Assembly (NCBI GenBank): GCA_036971475.1
Contig: JBAIZL010000001.1
Location: 285,092,925 to 285,156,924, forward strand
Direction: 5' to 3'
Origin: Prosapia bicincta
Lineage: Eukaryota; Arthropoda; Insecta; Hemiptera; Cercopidae
Length of the DNA stretch: 64,000 bases
The notes under the pieces are model-generated. The model saw only the letters and a list, made by a program, of their open reading frames with translations. It did not search any database and was not told the origin of the DNA. The position numbers were made by a program, and so were the translations under genes. Below are positions 53,820 to 64,000 of this stretch, piece after piece. How positions within the stretch are numbered: position 1 is the stretch's first letter; each line of letters starts with the position of its first letter.

Positions 53820-54245
53820 ATACTAGATCCTTGATGTAGAACCCAAATTATCCTTACTTAGTGGCGGGGAACCCAAGTTATAGCCTTTTAACTCCATTAT
53901 GTGGACCCAAGGTATAGTCTACTATCTCCATGATGTGGAACCAGGTTATACTTACTCCATGACGTGCAACCCTAGTTATATTTACAGAATAACGTGGAAC
54001 CCAAGTTATAATTACTTCATAATGTGGACCCCAAGTTATACTTACTTCATGATGTGGAATCCTAGTTATACTTACGCAATGACGTGGAATCCTAGTTATA
54101 CTTACGCAATGACGTGGAATCCAAGCTAAACCTAATCCATGACGTAGAACCTAAGTTATACTAACTCCATTATGTGGGACCCAAGTTATAATTACTCCAT
54201 GAAGTGCAACCCAAGTTATACTAACCCCATAATGTGGAATCCGAG
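53820..54245. repeat. 30-bp tandem repeat
   Basis: About 14 copies of a 30-bp unit of the type TCCATGATGTGGAACCCAAG plus TTATACTTAC, most uniform at 54020-54130. The unit is ten codons long, so a frame (53899-54129) reads a WNPSYTYxMT repeat; this is a by-product of the repeat. Confidence 0.95.
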
Positions 54246-55368
54246 TATCAGTGTTAACATTTTAGTATTTTTAATTTAAGGTAGTTCTGTTCGAAAATGA
54301 TTCGGTCGAAATTATTTCAACTAAGGACAGTAGACTAATAGCTTCATTAATGACTTGTTTTCCAATAACAGTAAAACTTCATCTGTTTCCTTCCAGTCGA
54401 ACAATACTTTGAAGCTCGTTTTCCTACTCTATATAGCGGTTTTTCATTTTTTTTTTTCTATTTGAGCGTTTGTAATTTTTTTCTATTGGTGCTACATGAA
54501 CAAGATCCATAATATTTTTCAAAAAATGTCTCACAAACGCGTAAATAGAGAGACGTATTGTGTTGAGGGAAAGTTATTTTGTAGCTATACGTATACCTGC
54601 ACGCCCGCTTACGCTTGTAATATAATATTTAAATACAGAATCTGATGAGATTTAGTTGTTTAAACTTTTATTACAAAATTCACATACTATTGTTAATCTG
54701 CTCTACATTTGTGTTTCAGTTGACGAAAGGATACATCCCCAGAGACGCAGCTCAACCCTCACCGGAAGTACTAATTTTGCCTTGCATGGCTATTACAATT
54801 TCGAATAGGCATCAGAAAAAAACATTCATGCAACTCTCGCCATAGCCTCACTAACAAGGAATGTGTAAGGTAATAGCCCTCCTTACCCATTAGAATATGG
54901 ATTCCTGCATGACCTATAGCGGAGTTTTTCTAGTAGGGGTTTTTATCCCGTTCTTAGAGGGATTCTTACTAGCGTTTAATTTCACTATTTCCTGGTTTTC
55001 CACGAAGCTGGGCGGGTTTTGTTGGCTCTGACCTGGAGTGAAAAAAATAAGTTTTAGTTGTTATGCCTCTGATGATGTTTACATCATCAAAATGCAAATC
55101 AGGTGAAAATAAAATGTTTGTGGTTGGAGGTTTTGTAGTACTGTTTATTATTTAACCAGAGTTTATTACAATAAAAAAATGATAGAACTTTTAAAACAGC
55201 CACATCTCGGATATGATATTGCTGTATTAAATTACCTTTCGCAGATCTTTAGCGACATTTCCTGGTGAATCATGTTCACTGAAGGATGAATGTTTTATTG
55301 CTTATTTTCTTAGTACTTAGCAAATAATAATTCAAGGACAAAGAAGGTAAAAAAACAATGTACAATTC
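54246..55368. other. No gene seen
   Basis: Unique sequence. A hairpin-forming phrase CTCTGATGATGTTTACATCATCAAAATGC lies at 55068-55095 and resembles the PLE-end motif. Confidence 0.5.
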
Positions 55369-55680
55369 TTTAACAATAGCAAACATCGCTAGGTTTTCTC
55401 TTATTTGTTAATCAGTGATCCTGCTTAACAATGCAAGCGATCTGTTCTAATGTACTTGCATGTCACAAAATATTTAACAACAGCAAACATCGCTAGGTTT
55501 TCTCTTATTTGTTAATCAGTGATCCTGCTTAACAATGCAAGCTATCTGTTCTAATGTACTTGCATGTCACAAAATATTTAACAACAGCAAACATCGCTAG
55601 GTTTTCTCTTATTTGTTAATCAGTGATCCTGCTTAACAATGCAAGCGATCTGTTCTAATGTACTTGCATGTCACAAAACA
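55369..55680. repeat. 104-bp tandem triplication
   Basis: Three near-identical 104-bp units starting at TTTAACAA(T/C)AGCAAACATC (about 55369, 55473 and 55577). Only a few substitutions, for example gcgatc against gctatc, separate them, implying a recent event. Confidence 0.97.
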
Positions 55681-57059
55681 CCTTAAAATTTTCACGATAT
55701 CTGATAACAAACTTATGTTAACATTACGTAAGTACAAATATAAGGAATTCGTATAAATGAAACGAGAGTATGATTTTTGTGTGAAAGCGTCTTCATCCGA
55801 TATATTTTTATGACCGGATCAAACCAATCGTACACATAGTGCGAGAAATGATTTTTTATATTTTTTTTAGTCATCAAAAAGTATCTGTGACTTTTAATAA
55901 TAAACGAATCTACTAACATAAAAAATATAAAATTGAATTTTAGTATAAACATTTGTCAGAAATGTATTAACACAACTACAAACACTAGAAAAAGATACAA
56001 AATTATATTATTGATATTGAATAGTTATTTTAAGTTGAAAATCAAAACTTTAAGACAATTTTTAACTTTTATTTTAAAGCAATTAACAACCAGTTTTAAT
56101 ATATCCGTTATTGTATTAAAGATACATAAAATGTATTAAAGTTTGACAATTATTGTTTGTTCATACAATCTTTTACTTTTACAACCAGGTGTTTTAATGA
56201 TTAAATTACACATAATAAAATATAAACGATTATATTATTATAATTTAAAATCTAAAATAAAAATTCAGAATGCAATGAAATTTCAAACACAAGTTAACCG
56301 ATATAATACAGACGAAATACTATCACAGGTCATGCGATTCTACCAAAACAACTTTTGCAAATACTGTATTAACGAAATAATTATTATTTTAGAGGCCAAA
56401 GATGATAGATTTAGAAAAACTGTATACACGCTTGGTTAATGTATTTGTCACTGTGATGTTAATTGCATCATCTTTCGTACCAATAAATAAATAGCGTAAA
56501 CGAAAACGTTTATGTTGGTAATCAAGAACTTGGGATTATTTAAACTTGTAAAGAGCTATTTTTTAAATTATTATCATTCTAAAAGTGTAAATCATTCAAT
56601 TTTGATGTTTTTAAATTCATTTCTTGCTTCCGCAAATGTTAAACTTCCTATTTCAAACTGCTCATAAATGGCGTTCCGTTAATAGTCGGCATTACACAGC
56701 CAAGTCGGGGGTTTAATTCAGCTGTTAAACTAACCCCCTAATTATAGACTTGAGCCCAGAGAACGATTGTTAGTTAAAAGAGGGTCTACGAGACTGAGTC
56801 ATTGTTAGGCTTTATCAGGATTGACAGGACTCACAGGATCGATAAAAAGTCGAGACAAATGAAGGCGAGATCTTTTGTTGGCCATGACGTCAGCGGGTAA
56901 GAGAATGAGGCAAAGACAAAGTATCAAACTGTTTTTGTGTATATTCCTGATCTCGTTTCCATTTTAAATACAGTAATTTATACATCTTTCTATTTTTATG
57001 CTTTAAGCTAAATTTTCAAATAAGGCTGTAAATAATTTCTTCCATTTACTTCCTAAGTT
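55681..57059. other. No gene seen
   Basis: AT-rich unique sequence. Open frames at 55713-55952 (-) and 56143-56439 (+, 98 codons) have low-complexity, AT-driven composition and no recognisable motif. Confidence 0.5.
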
Positions 57060-57510
57060 TTAATTCCTATTATTAATTCACACTCTCCTTATATATATAG
57101 TTCAAATTTTCAATCGTTAATAAAATACTTTGTGACCAACCGCTCTAGCTTAAATACATTTACTTTAAGCTTGTAGTGAATACCACTTGATGATAATAGA
57201 GTTTTGTTTACAAATATTAATTCATTAATTAAATTAAATTAATTATTTTAGTTTTATAAGGGAGAACATCTTTTCACAAAAGGGGTAAGGTATGTAATAT
57301 AGTTATTTTTGTCTCGTTTAGCTTAAAATAAGTTATAACATGATTTCATAAAACAGCTGATTTTATGTTATAGGTTATGTGGTAGAACATCTGTTTTAAA
57401 GCATAGATTATGTTACTTTATGTATATTATTTCTAATTATTTAATAAAATGCAAATAAATAAAAATTTTCTTTGTGGACTTGAATAGGAATTGACATTAA
57501 AAATGTTTCC
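57060..57510 (+). repeat. Unidentified dispersed repeat, copy 3 (fullest)
   Basis: Shares with 10965-11370 the blocks CTCCTTATATATATAG, TCAATCGTTAATAAAATAC, CTTGTAGTGAATACCACTTG, CTTTTCACAAAAGGGGTAAGG, GATTTCATAAAACAGCTGATTTT and AATAGGAATTGACATTAAAA. It extends copy 1 by a central ATAGGTTATGTGGTAGAACATC block that is also in copy 4. Confidence 0.72.
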
Positions 57511-58480
57511 TTCTTGTGTAATTTACTTTTAAACTGTTCTAGCTTGACATACATTTTGTACCTAAAAACTAATACCACAGGATTAAATATTTTACAAATT
57601 CGTGTGGCTGAACCTCGATATTGTGGTTTATCTAATAATAAAAGCGCCACTGTTAGAAACTGCTTGAACATATCGGCGATGTAAGTAAATAAAGGAAAGG
57701 GAGTGAAGAGTGGACTGCACACAAATATTTAGCTCTACATGCAGACTAACTCTAATAAAGCCTGCACAGCAAATATCATTCGCCCATGAAAACTGTTATT
57801 TATACGTAATTTGTTGCTCTTCAATAAACTACGGAATTCTACTCAGCAATAACTCAGTAAATACTGAATCCAACAGTGAAATCAAACATTCCAAACCTGT
57901 TAATATTTTTCTCTGGCTACATCCACAGAAACATTCATAAAATCCTTATTTTAAAAAATCTTATGAACAAAATAAAGTTAAAGATTTTTCAACAAATTTG
58001 ATTCTATTGGCTCTTTTGTAAAAACAAATGAAGGTTTTTGGTATTTGTATTGAATATTCTCTGCTGATTAATGTTTCAGAAGATAATAAAGGTGAATTTT
58101 ACAAAACAAAAAGATTATATATATGTTCTGCAAGAATACATACTATAGCCTACATTTATTGCATTTCGGATCTGACAACAGTAACTTAGAAGTAAGTTTC
58201 TTATGAGAATGTTTCTATAATTACTGTTTTTCTCTTTTAAGTAACCCTTTATTGAGTTAAGAATTTAAGGTTTCTTCTCTAATTGTCTCAGTTCGTAATT
58301 AATATTTTCAGATCAGAGAACAAAATTACAGATTTCACGGCAACCAGGGAGCCATATATTATGGAGAATGAATATATTACAGATGTTAAACACTCAAACG
58401 TAGCTTTACCTTCAACAAACATTGCATTATTTTGTCGAAAAGAAGATAAGCGGCAGAGTCCAGAAATTATTTCTCTCCCA
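57511..58480. other. No gene seen
   Basis: AT-rich unique sequence with short open frames on both strands (for example 57441-57722 - and 57710-57940 +) that lack motifs. Confidence 0.5.
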
Positions 58481-58735
58481 CATTCTCCTTCTCTCTTTCT
58501 CTCTCTCACACACACACTCTCTCTCGCGCGCGCACTTTCCTAAAATCTCTGTCGGCGTGCCTGTACCTATTTGCCTATTTCTCTGTATGTCCATCTCTCC
58601 TCTCTCGCTACTCCGTCTCTGTCTTTCTCTGCTATTTCCAACACACACTCTCTCTCTCTGTCTGTCTATCTGTCTGTCTGTCTCTCACTCTTTCTCTCTC
58701 TTTCTCTCTGTCACACACACACTCAATAACTTTAA
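58481..58735. repeat. Imperfect pyrimidine/(CA) simple-sequence tract
   Basis: CT- and CTGT-rich with embedded CACACAC and CGCGCGC; codes only for Leu/Ser-rich chance frames. Confidence 0.93.
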
Positions 58736-61165
58736 AAACTGAGAGGTTTGTATACCATAACTAAAAAAAATGTTCTAAGAAGAATTTAAATATTTTTTTA
58801 AAGTTCAATCTTACAACTGTATGAAATAACTTTCACTTTATAAAGCCTTCAAACTCAATAATAACGTAAAGTTAAAGTTTGAGTAAACTTTTTCCTTTGT
58901 TGATTTCGTGCTGTAAATTGTAACACCTTTTATACACTATTTTTTGTTTTGTTTTTTATCATACAGGAATTATGATTTGTACATTGTACTACATTTACTT
59001 TGTGTCTTTTTTTACTTGAAAAATAATAAACACTTCAAAATAATTACAATAAACTAAAATCTAGAACCAGAATATGGAAAGCAAAAGGTATAGGTACATA
59101 GTTATGTAGTTCTGAAGTTACAATAAACTTACAAACCTCTCTCCATAAAGTTCGAAGTAGGGCATGAGAAAAGAATTTTAAATTAGTTTAATAACGTTAT
59201 TTAAGCTCACAAGAATGTTCCCCAAGGGGCTAAATTATCTACATATTTCCTTGTAAAGAATTACACTTTAATGGCGTCAAAGTTGATTCACTCTAAGCCG
59301 GAAGAGAGTTTTTCTGTTCCACTTTTGAACTTTGAAGCATTCTTATCTTCTCAGAGAAAATTGTTAAATATATTTGAAACATTTATTTAAAAACCATATC
59401 TTTAAAGTTTCATCTTTTCCTTTAATTTTGCTCGAATGATATTAAAATTACAACTAATTGTGTTTTGCTAATAATTTTATAACTCTTAATGAGAGAACTG
59501 ATTGAATTATAAAAATTTTTAATTTGAGAAAGACTACTTTTTTATTTAGATAATCCTTTTCCAAAAAACTACTTACATCTTTTTTGTTTACATTAAAATT
59601 CGCCTTAAGTTGATTCCCTTAGTTTGATATTTTATACCAATATTTTATTTTCATATAACTGGTAATTATACTCTATGTTCGTATGGCTTATATTAAATTG
59701 GTATTTCCGTATTCCTAAGGACCTTTCCACTTACGTTTAACCGTGTCTCTGACCTTGAGATCGCTATGCTGGACTGGACTTCAGAAAACATCAGTATCGT
59801 GTTTAAAGTGTAAACAGCTCTAATTAACTAAATGATGATACTGTAATAGTTTGATGTAGACATGATCTTTAAATGTGTTGCTGTGATTCTGCAAAGAACG
59901 AGACGCGATTACAAAAGAGACGTTACATGTATTGTATAATGTTTTCAGTTAGGGTAATAGTCAAATGCTAGAGCAAAACGAGGGACACCGTTATAACTCA
60001 CGCACTGTACCTAACCTCCAAACCTTTGTACTTTTACTCTTCGTTGTTACACAACACCTTGTCCGTAGGAAAGTAATGGTTTATCCCTTGAGTTCGAACT
60101 CTGGTCCAACTAAGAAGAACCAACTCCTGAATTTATAACTAAACCAATTAGTCACATACAAGTATAAAATTTAGTAAAACAAAATTAATATTTGCTCTTT
60201 GAAAACTGAAAACCTAGATTAATGAATGAAGAACATCAATGTATTGAATTATTTGTTTCGGAAAATGAGTTCTACATAAAAAGTTTGTAAATTCAATTGC
60301 GCATGGTCCTACCAAAACGTGTCAGACTATTGTGCTTGGGCTGAACTGCAGGCTATGGTAAATTCCTCGGAAACTCCAGCGTGAACAGATATATTGAAGA
60401 TCCGAAGAAGATCTCCAAGGGAGGATTTCTTTTTGTCACTTTGCTGGTATTGCCCCTACTGCGGAATCGTTTGATTCTTGTTAAAAAAAAAACTAATTTC
60501 CTAAGGTTTCTTAACAATAAATGGTTGTTGTATAAAGTGATGCCCGCACAATTACGTTAGAGGTAGTATTAAGGTAAAGACGTAAAATTCCTGTGGAGTG
60601 GTGACGTCATCACAAGTGCATGGCTGCAATCTTCAAGTAAGTCGACTCTCTATTTGAGTTATGAAGAGGTTGCACCCCATTGTAAGAACAAGAATAGGTA
60701 ATGCTGTGGAAATGGAAGGATAATCCTCTGGATCTGTTTGTCGGGAACATTTATGGTTCGCCTTCTTGATGAGATATTCTTTACAACCTTCCACAATTAT
60801 AACTTGATCCAAATCGTAAAGCGATATCGTTAGGTTAATCTACTTCATTTATCATTCTGATTTCGTCTTGAGATCTGTTAAAAATTCACGATGTTATGAT
60901 TAAAAATGTCCACTATCTACCTCGAAACATTGAAAGGCTCTCTGAATTAACGCTAAAATTCGCCAATGCCATATTTTTAATAATGAAAGAATACGTAGGC
61001 TCTATGGCTTCTATTTCGAAAAATACCATATAGAAATATAAACATTCCTAAGGTAGTCTACATTTTGTATTTGTGGATGCTTGTTCGAAAACAAGTATTT
61101 CATTTACGAAAATACGGGTTTAATTGAATTGATAACTTCTTTACGCGCGGTGGATAAAACATGAA
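58736..61165. other. No gene seen
   Basis: AT-rich unique sequence; no gene, element or RNA gene recognised. Confidence 0.5.
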
Positions 61166-61345
61166 ATTAAATCATTTCTTTCGCGTCACGTTATTTCTAA
61201 AACGCATACCTTACAGCTACCTTGCAACTTATGATTTCATGTAACAGCTGATTTTGTGTTGTAGGTTATGTTGTACAACAGCCGTTTATACGTAGATTAT
61301 TATAAAATAGTTTTTATCAAATAATTAAATAATTTCAACATTGTA
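61166..61345 (+). repeat. Unidentified dispersed repeat, copy 4 (partial)
   Basis: Matches the central part of copy 3: ATGATTTCATGTAACAGCTGATTTTGTGTTGTAGGTTATGTTGTACAAC, then CGTAGATTATT. It lacks the CT/TA start. Confidence 0.65.
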
Positions 61346-62284
61346 TTTTTATTTAAATGTTTGAAAAAAAAATGTTTAGGCCGTCTTATACTTTTTAAAG
61401 AACTAATTTGAATTGAATTTGTTAAAATGTTTGCATTCAGTAAGCATCTATTAAATTTTTTTTGTTACCCACATTATTTTCTAATTTCGTTGAAACTTTT
61501 GCGAAATTATTAGCTCCATTTTGTTATCACTTCTGTCGGGCCTTAACCTAGAAGTAGAACCATTTTTTTTTTTTTTTTTTTTTTTAGCTCTCCTATTTGG
61601 AAACGACAGATAAATGAACGTTTATGTACGCCATCGCTCAAGTTCATCATGGAAATAATATTTAGGCCGACAGGAAAATAGCTTAAGTGTTAGCTAAGGA
61701 AAGTATAGACGTTTTTAATAATATTTTTAATTCGTTTTAATATATTGTTTCGTTTTCATAATCCATGGATAAAATGTAAATTAGACTTTCAAAATTAAAA
61801 TTAAAATAGTAATTTTTTTAAAAGTATTAAGATTGAAAAAATTTAACATCGTAAATGTTGTCACCTAGGTTTACTTTTAAACACTTAGAAACTCTAACAT
61901 AACAATATAGCTTAGATCTAGAATTTTCAATGGGTTGTAACTGCCTGATTTAAAAACAAAAATACTACTGTATGTGATACTTTATATGCTGCTTTCTATA
62001 GTACATAAGTTTTAAATTGTACGTCATTTACTAAGTACTATAATGATATCTACTATTTCTGTATATTCGAGATTGTTAACACTTATTCCTTAAGACATTG
62101 TCAGTTTAGGCAAAACATTTTGTAATTACATTATATTTACTATACTTTATTAAACCAAGTTCTTTAATAACACTTTCAAACATAATTTAATAAAGTTATT
62201 TTATTTAGTTACTGTACTGAAAACAAATTTCCTTCAGCGCATCAACTCAACCGTTGTACGAGAACCAGACTTTCTGTACTAAAT
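61346..62284. other. No gene seen; poly-T run
   Basis: AT-rich; contains a T23 homopolymer at about 61564-61586 that could be the tail of a - strand retroposon, but no body was recognised. Confidence 0.5.
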
Positions 62285-62521
62285 ATGTTTCCAATACTAC
62301 TACCATTCTTGTATGTTTTACATCCAATGTTAGCACGAAATCAGACGTCTGTGATACAGAAAATATCTGACCTGTTTAATAAACATGAGAAGTCTTCAGA
62401 TTTCCCCAAGGACCCTGAGCGGGGAAGAGGTGTCGCTATTGCTTGGTCTAATTATACAATGCGACGCCGTCCTGTCTACATTTACAGCGTTTCTTTCAGA
62501 CGAAAAGAACACAAATTGTAA
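62285..62521 (+). CDS. Hypothetical small ORF with signal-like N-terminus
   Basis: A 78-codon frame starts with a hydrophobic stretch of about 17 residues (MFPILLPFLYVLHPMLA), which looks like a secretion signal ending in a small residue. It continues with a charged, non-repetitive segment (KHEKSSDFPKDPERGRG) and ends in a basic tail. Composition is less AT-driven than most frames in the window. I do not recognise a family. No clear splice or promoter signals were identified and it may be chance. Confidence 0.15.
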   Translation: MFPILLPFLYVLHPMLARNQTSVIQKISDLFNKHEKSSDFPKDPERGRGVAIAWSNYTMRRRPVYIYSVSFRRKEHKL

Positions 62522-62705
62522 AATTCGGTAATTTTCTTTCCCCTTTATTGGATTTCTAAGAAATAAAATATATTTTTTAATGTTCTTAAAGCAAACGCAC
62601 CCTTCTTTAATTAAAATTATTCTTTTTACGAGAATTTATGTTTTGGTTTTAATATAAATTTGGATACACTTTTCTGCCTTTCCTAACATTACAATATTTT
62701 TCTTT

Positions 62706-62821
62706 GTTGGCTAGTTTCAGAATAATTCCATTCTCAAAACTTTAATAGTACTCTTGACTACTTAATACTTTATGAGTACTATTAAAGTTTTGAGAATGGA
62801 GTTATTCCGAAACGAGTCAAC
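62706..62821. repeat. Long inverted repeat (hairpin 4), PLE-end type
   Basis: Two 48-bp arms (62706-62753 and 62774-62821) with a 20-bp loop. Outward from the centre: GAGTACTATTAAAGTTTTGAGAATGGA, TTATTC(C/T)GAAAC. The TTGAGAATG...TCCGAAAC core matches the 3' end of the PLE at 38.8 kb in layout. Confidence 0.9.
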
Positions 62822-64000
62822 ACATAAATGTACTCAAATATATACAAATATTCCTTAAAGACGTGAAGTTTAATACGCTAAACATTTTTATTTTTATTTT
62901 ACATTTTGTGTCAAAATTTTTATTTAATGAAAAACTTTATTAAAGCGTATAATCACAACAATAAAGTCTATAGTTGCATACCTTAGTGAGTTTAAAATTG
63001 CTTAAAAGCTTTAATCTATAAGTTTGTACGCTTAGGAGAAAAATTGTACTGCATATTAAAAAGTAACTATAAATCCAATTCATATAAGTAGAAACGGGGA
63101 AACCCCTGACGAAGGCTAAAGTAGTGGGATCTCTTGCTCATCATGTGCCTCCTAATGAGGAGGTTGCGATTTTACTTCCGGTAGATCTGGGCAGATGTCA
63201 AACCGAACCACGAACTTGCCAAGAATGTTCTCCCCTATCGGGTTTCCCTCTGATTAATTTCCCTTGAACGATCAGCCAAATCATCATTATTTAATGAGTA
63301 TTGTGGGATGATCTAGCTATCCCAATTTTTGTCCCATACCTATCTCGCCATTCCTGTTCATCCTCCTCATAACGTGTTCGCTGGTTACAACAACCAGTCT
63401 GACTTTGAGAGGTAGTATTAGCTGTTCAAGATGCTTCTGGGTGGCAGGATCGTCATAGCAACGTTTAAATAATGAGATAAAATGAGTCCGACATCTACCG
63501 GAAAGTTACAGAACTTCAGTAGCGTTACTCTACAATCATACAGTGTCGACGACAGCCAAGTATCGGCGAAACGTCCTAAAGAATACAGGTACCATTTGGA
63601 AAATATTTAATGAATCCTGGAATATCATTCAAGTACGTACCATCTTTTCTTAGACATTAGGGCTAGATATGAAAGTGTACATCAGAAATGGTTTTAATAA
63701 AATGAACGTGGAATACCACCAACTCACACGATACTTTATTAAGTTTCAATCCACTAATCATCAAAGTTACAACAAATGATAATATTCAAAAGCATTTTCA
63801 ATGAAGACAATTTCATACTCCAATTGTTTAAATTGATACCGTAGTCAACACAAACGTGAGGAACCGTCGTCAAATCCACAGGTCTACGTATAATTCGCAA
63901 CCTTCAATAAATTAGATAACCTACAGAAAAAACTTAAATTCTAGTTCTTAATGAGTGGGAAACAGAAATCATGATGATGGAAAGTCGAATTGTACTACGT
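62822..64000. other. No gene seen; possible retroelement 3' remnant
   Basis: About 63100-63600 is GC-richer and holds CCCCTGACGAAGGC (about 63106) and GACGACAGCC...GGCGAAACGTCC (about 63548-63573). The second looks like a PLE-type terminal motif (stem GCC/GGC then GAAACG). No coding region was recognised. Confidence 0.35.

Noticed and set aside
53899..54129. WNPSYTYxMT decapeptide-repeat protein
   Set aside because: The unit is 30 bp, so a frame stays open by arithmetic. The array continues on both sides with stops and no gene context.
60085..60110. tRNA B-box-like GAGTTCGAACTC
   Set aside because: No A box or cloverleaf could be drawn around it.

Overview
The window is AT-rich animal DNA, most likely from an insect or another arthropod. 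The main reason is its retroelement set: a decayed Ty3/gypsy element with an errantivirus-type envelope region, several Penelope-like elements (PLEs), two mariners, piggyBac and Tigger-like remnants, and two RNase H-bearing non-LTR retrotransposon fragments. I found no convincing host protein-coding gene and no rRNA or tRNA gene. Long (TA)n, (GT)n, (CT)n and (GA)n microsatellites and several minisatellites fill much of the rest. Species assignment is not possible from what I can see.

Layout. 1-6.3 kb: gypsy/errantivirus relic on the + strand with broken gag, pol (protease and RT palm missing) and env. 7.17-9.94 kb: 64-bp tandem array with a 256-bp higher-order period. 11-12.2 kb: first copy of an unidentified dispersed repeat, then large microsatellites. 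13.25-14.19 kb: 3' part of a non-LTR element on the - strand. 15.5-16.7 kb: degenerate tandem repeat. 16.9-17.15 kb: long perfect-looking hairpin. 19.04-19.69 kb: 48-bp array that is an open reading frame on the - strand. 20.4-21.2 kb: PLE fragment (-). 22.35-22.56 kb: second hairpin. 22.7-23.3 kb: 17-bp array, followed directly by a truncated mariner (to 24.26 kb) and a Tigger-like remnant. 25-29.5 kb: mostly featureless. 29.6-30.2 kb: a different PLE family. 33.66-34.5 kb: piggyBac remnant.

35.5-40.4 kb: a minisatellite with (TA)n tracts, split by the best preserved PLE and by a TA-flanked unknown segment. 40.63-44.1 kb: a longer but heavily decayed non-LTR element (-). 45.8-47.4 kb: (TA)n, unknown segment, (TA)n, PLE-end hairpin, (TA)n. 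47.78-49.08 kb: near full-length dead mariner (-), abutting another PLE 3' portion (-). 50.4-51.6 kb: third TA-flanked segment, whose (CT)(TA) and (TA)(GA) flanks are themselves inverted. 53.8-55.7 kb: 30-bp and 104-bp tandem repeats. 57-61.4 kb: further copies of the unidentified dispersed repeat. 62.7 kb: fourth hairpin.

The most interesting pattern is that the 3' ends of the PLEs share a short structured motif (CTGARGATG, a covarying stem-loop, then CGAAA) and that four separate loci carry this motif as head-to-head inverted pairs forming 48-107 bp-arm hairpins. The core resembles a hammerhead ribozyme, a feature known from PLE terminal repeats, but with one extra U. A second pattern is three roughly 1-kb segments bounded by (TA)n with inverted TTATAAC/TTGTAAC-like edges, which look like an undescribed TA-targeting element group. 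All functional claims are inference from reading the sequence; nothing was searched or folded by machine.
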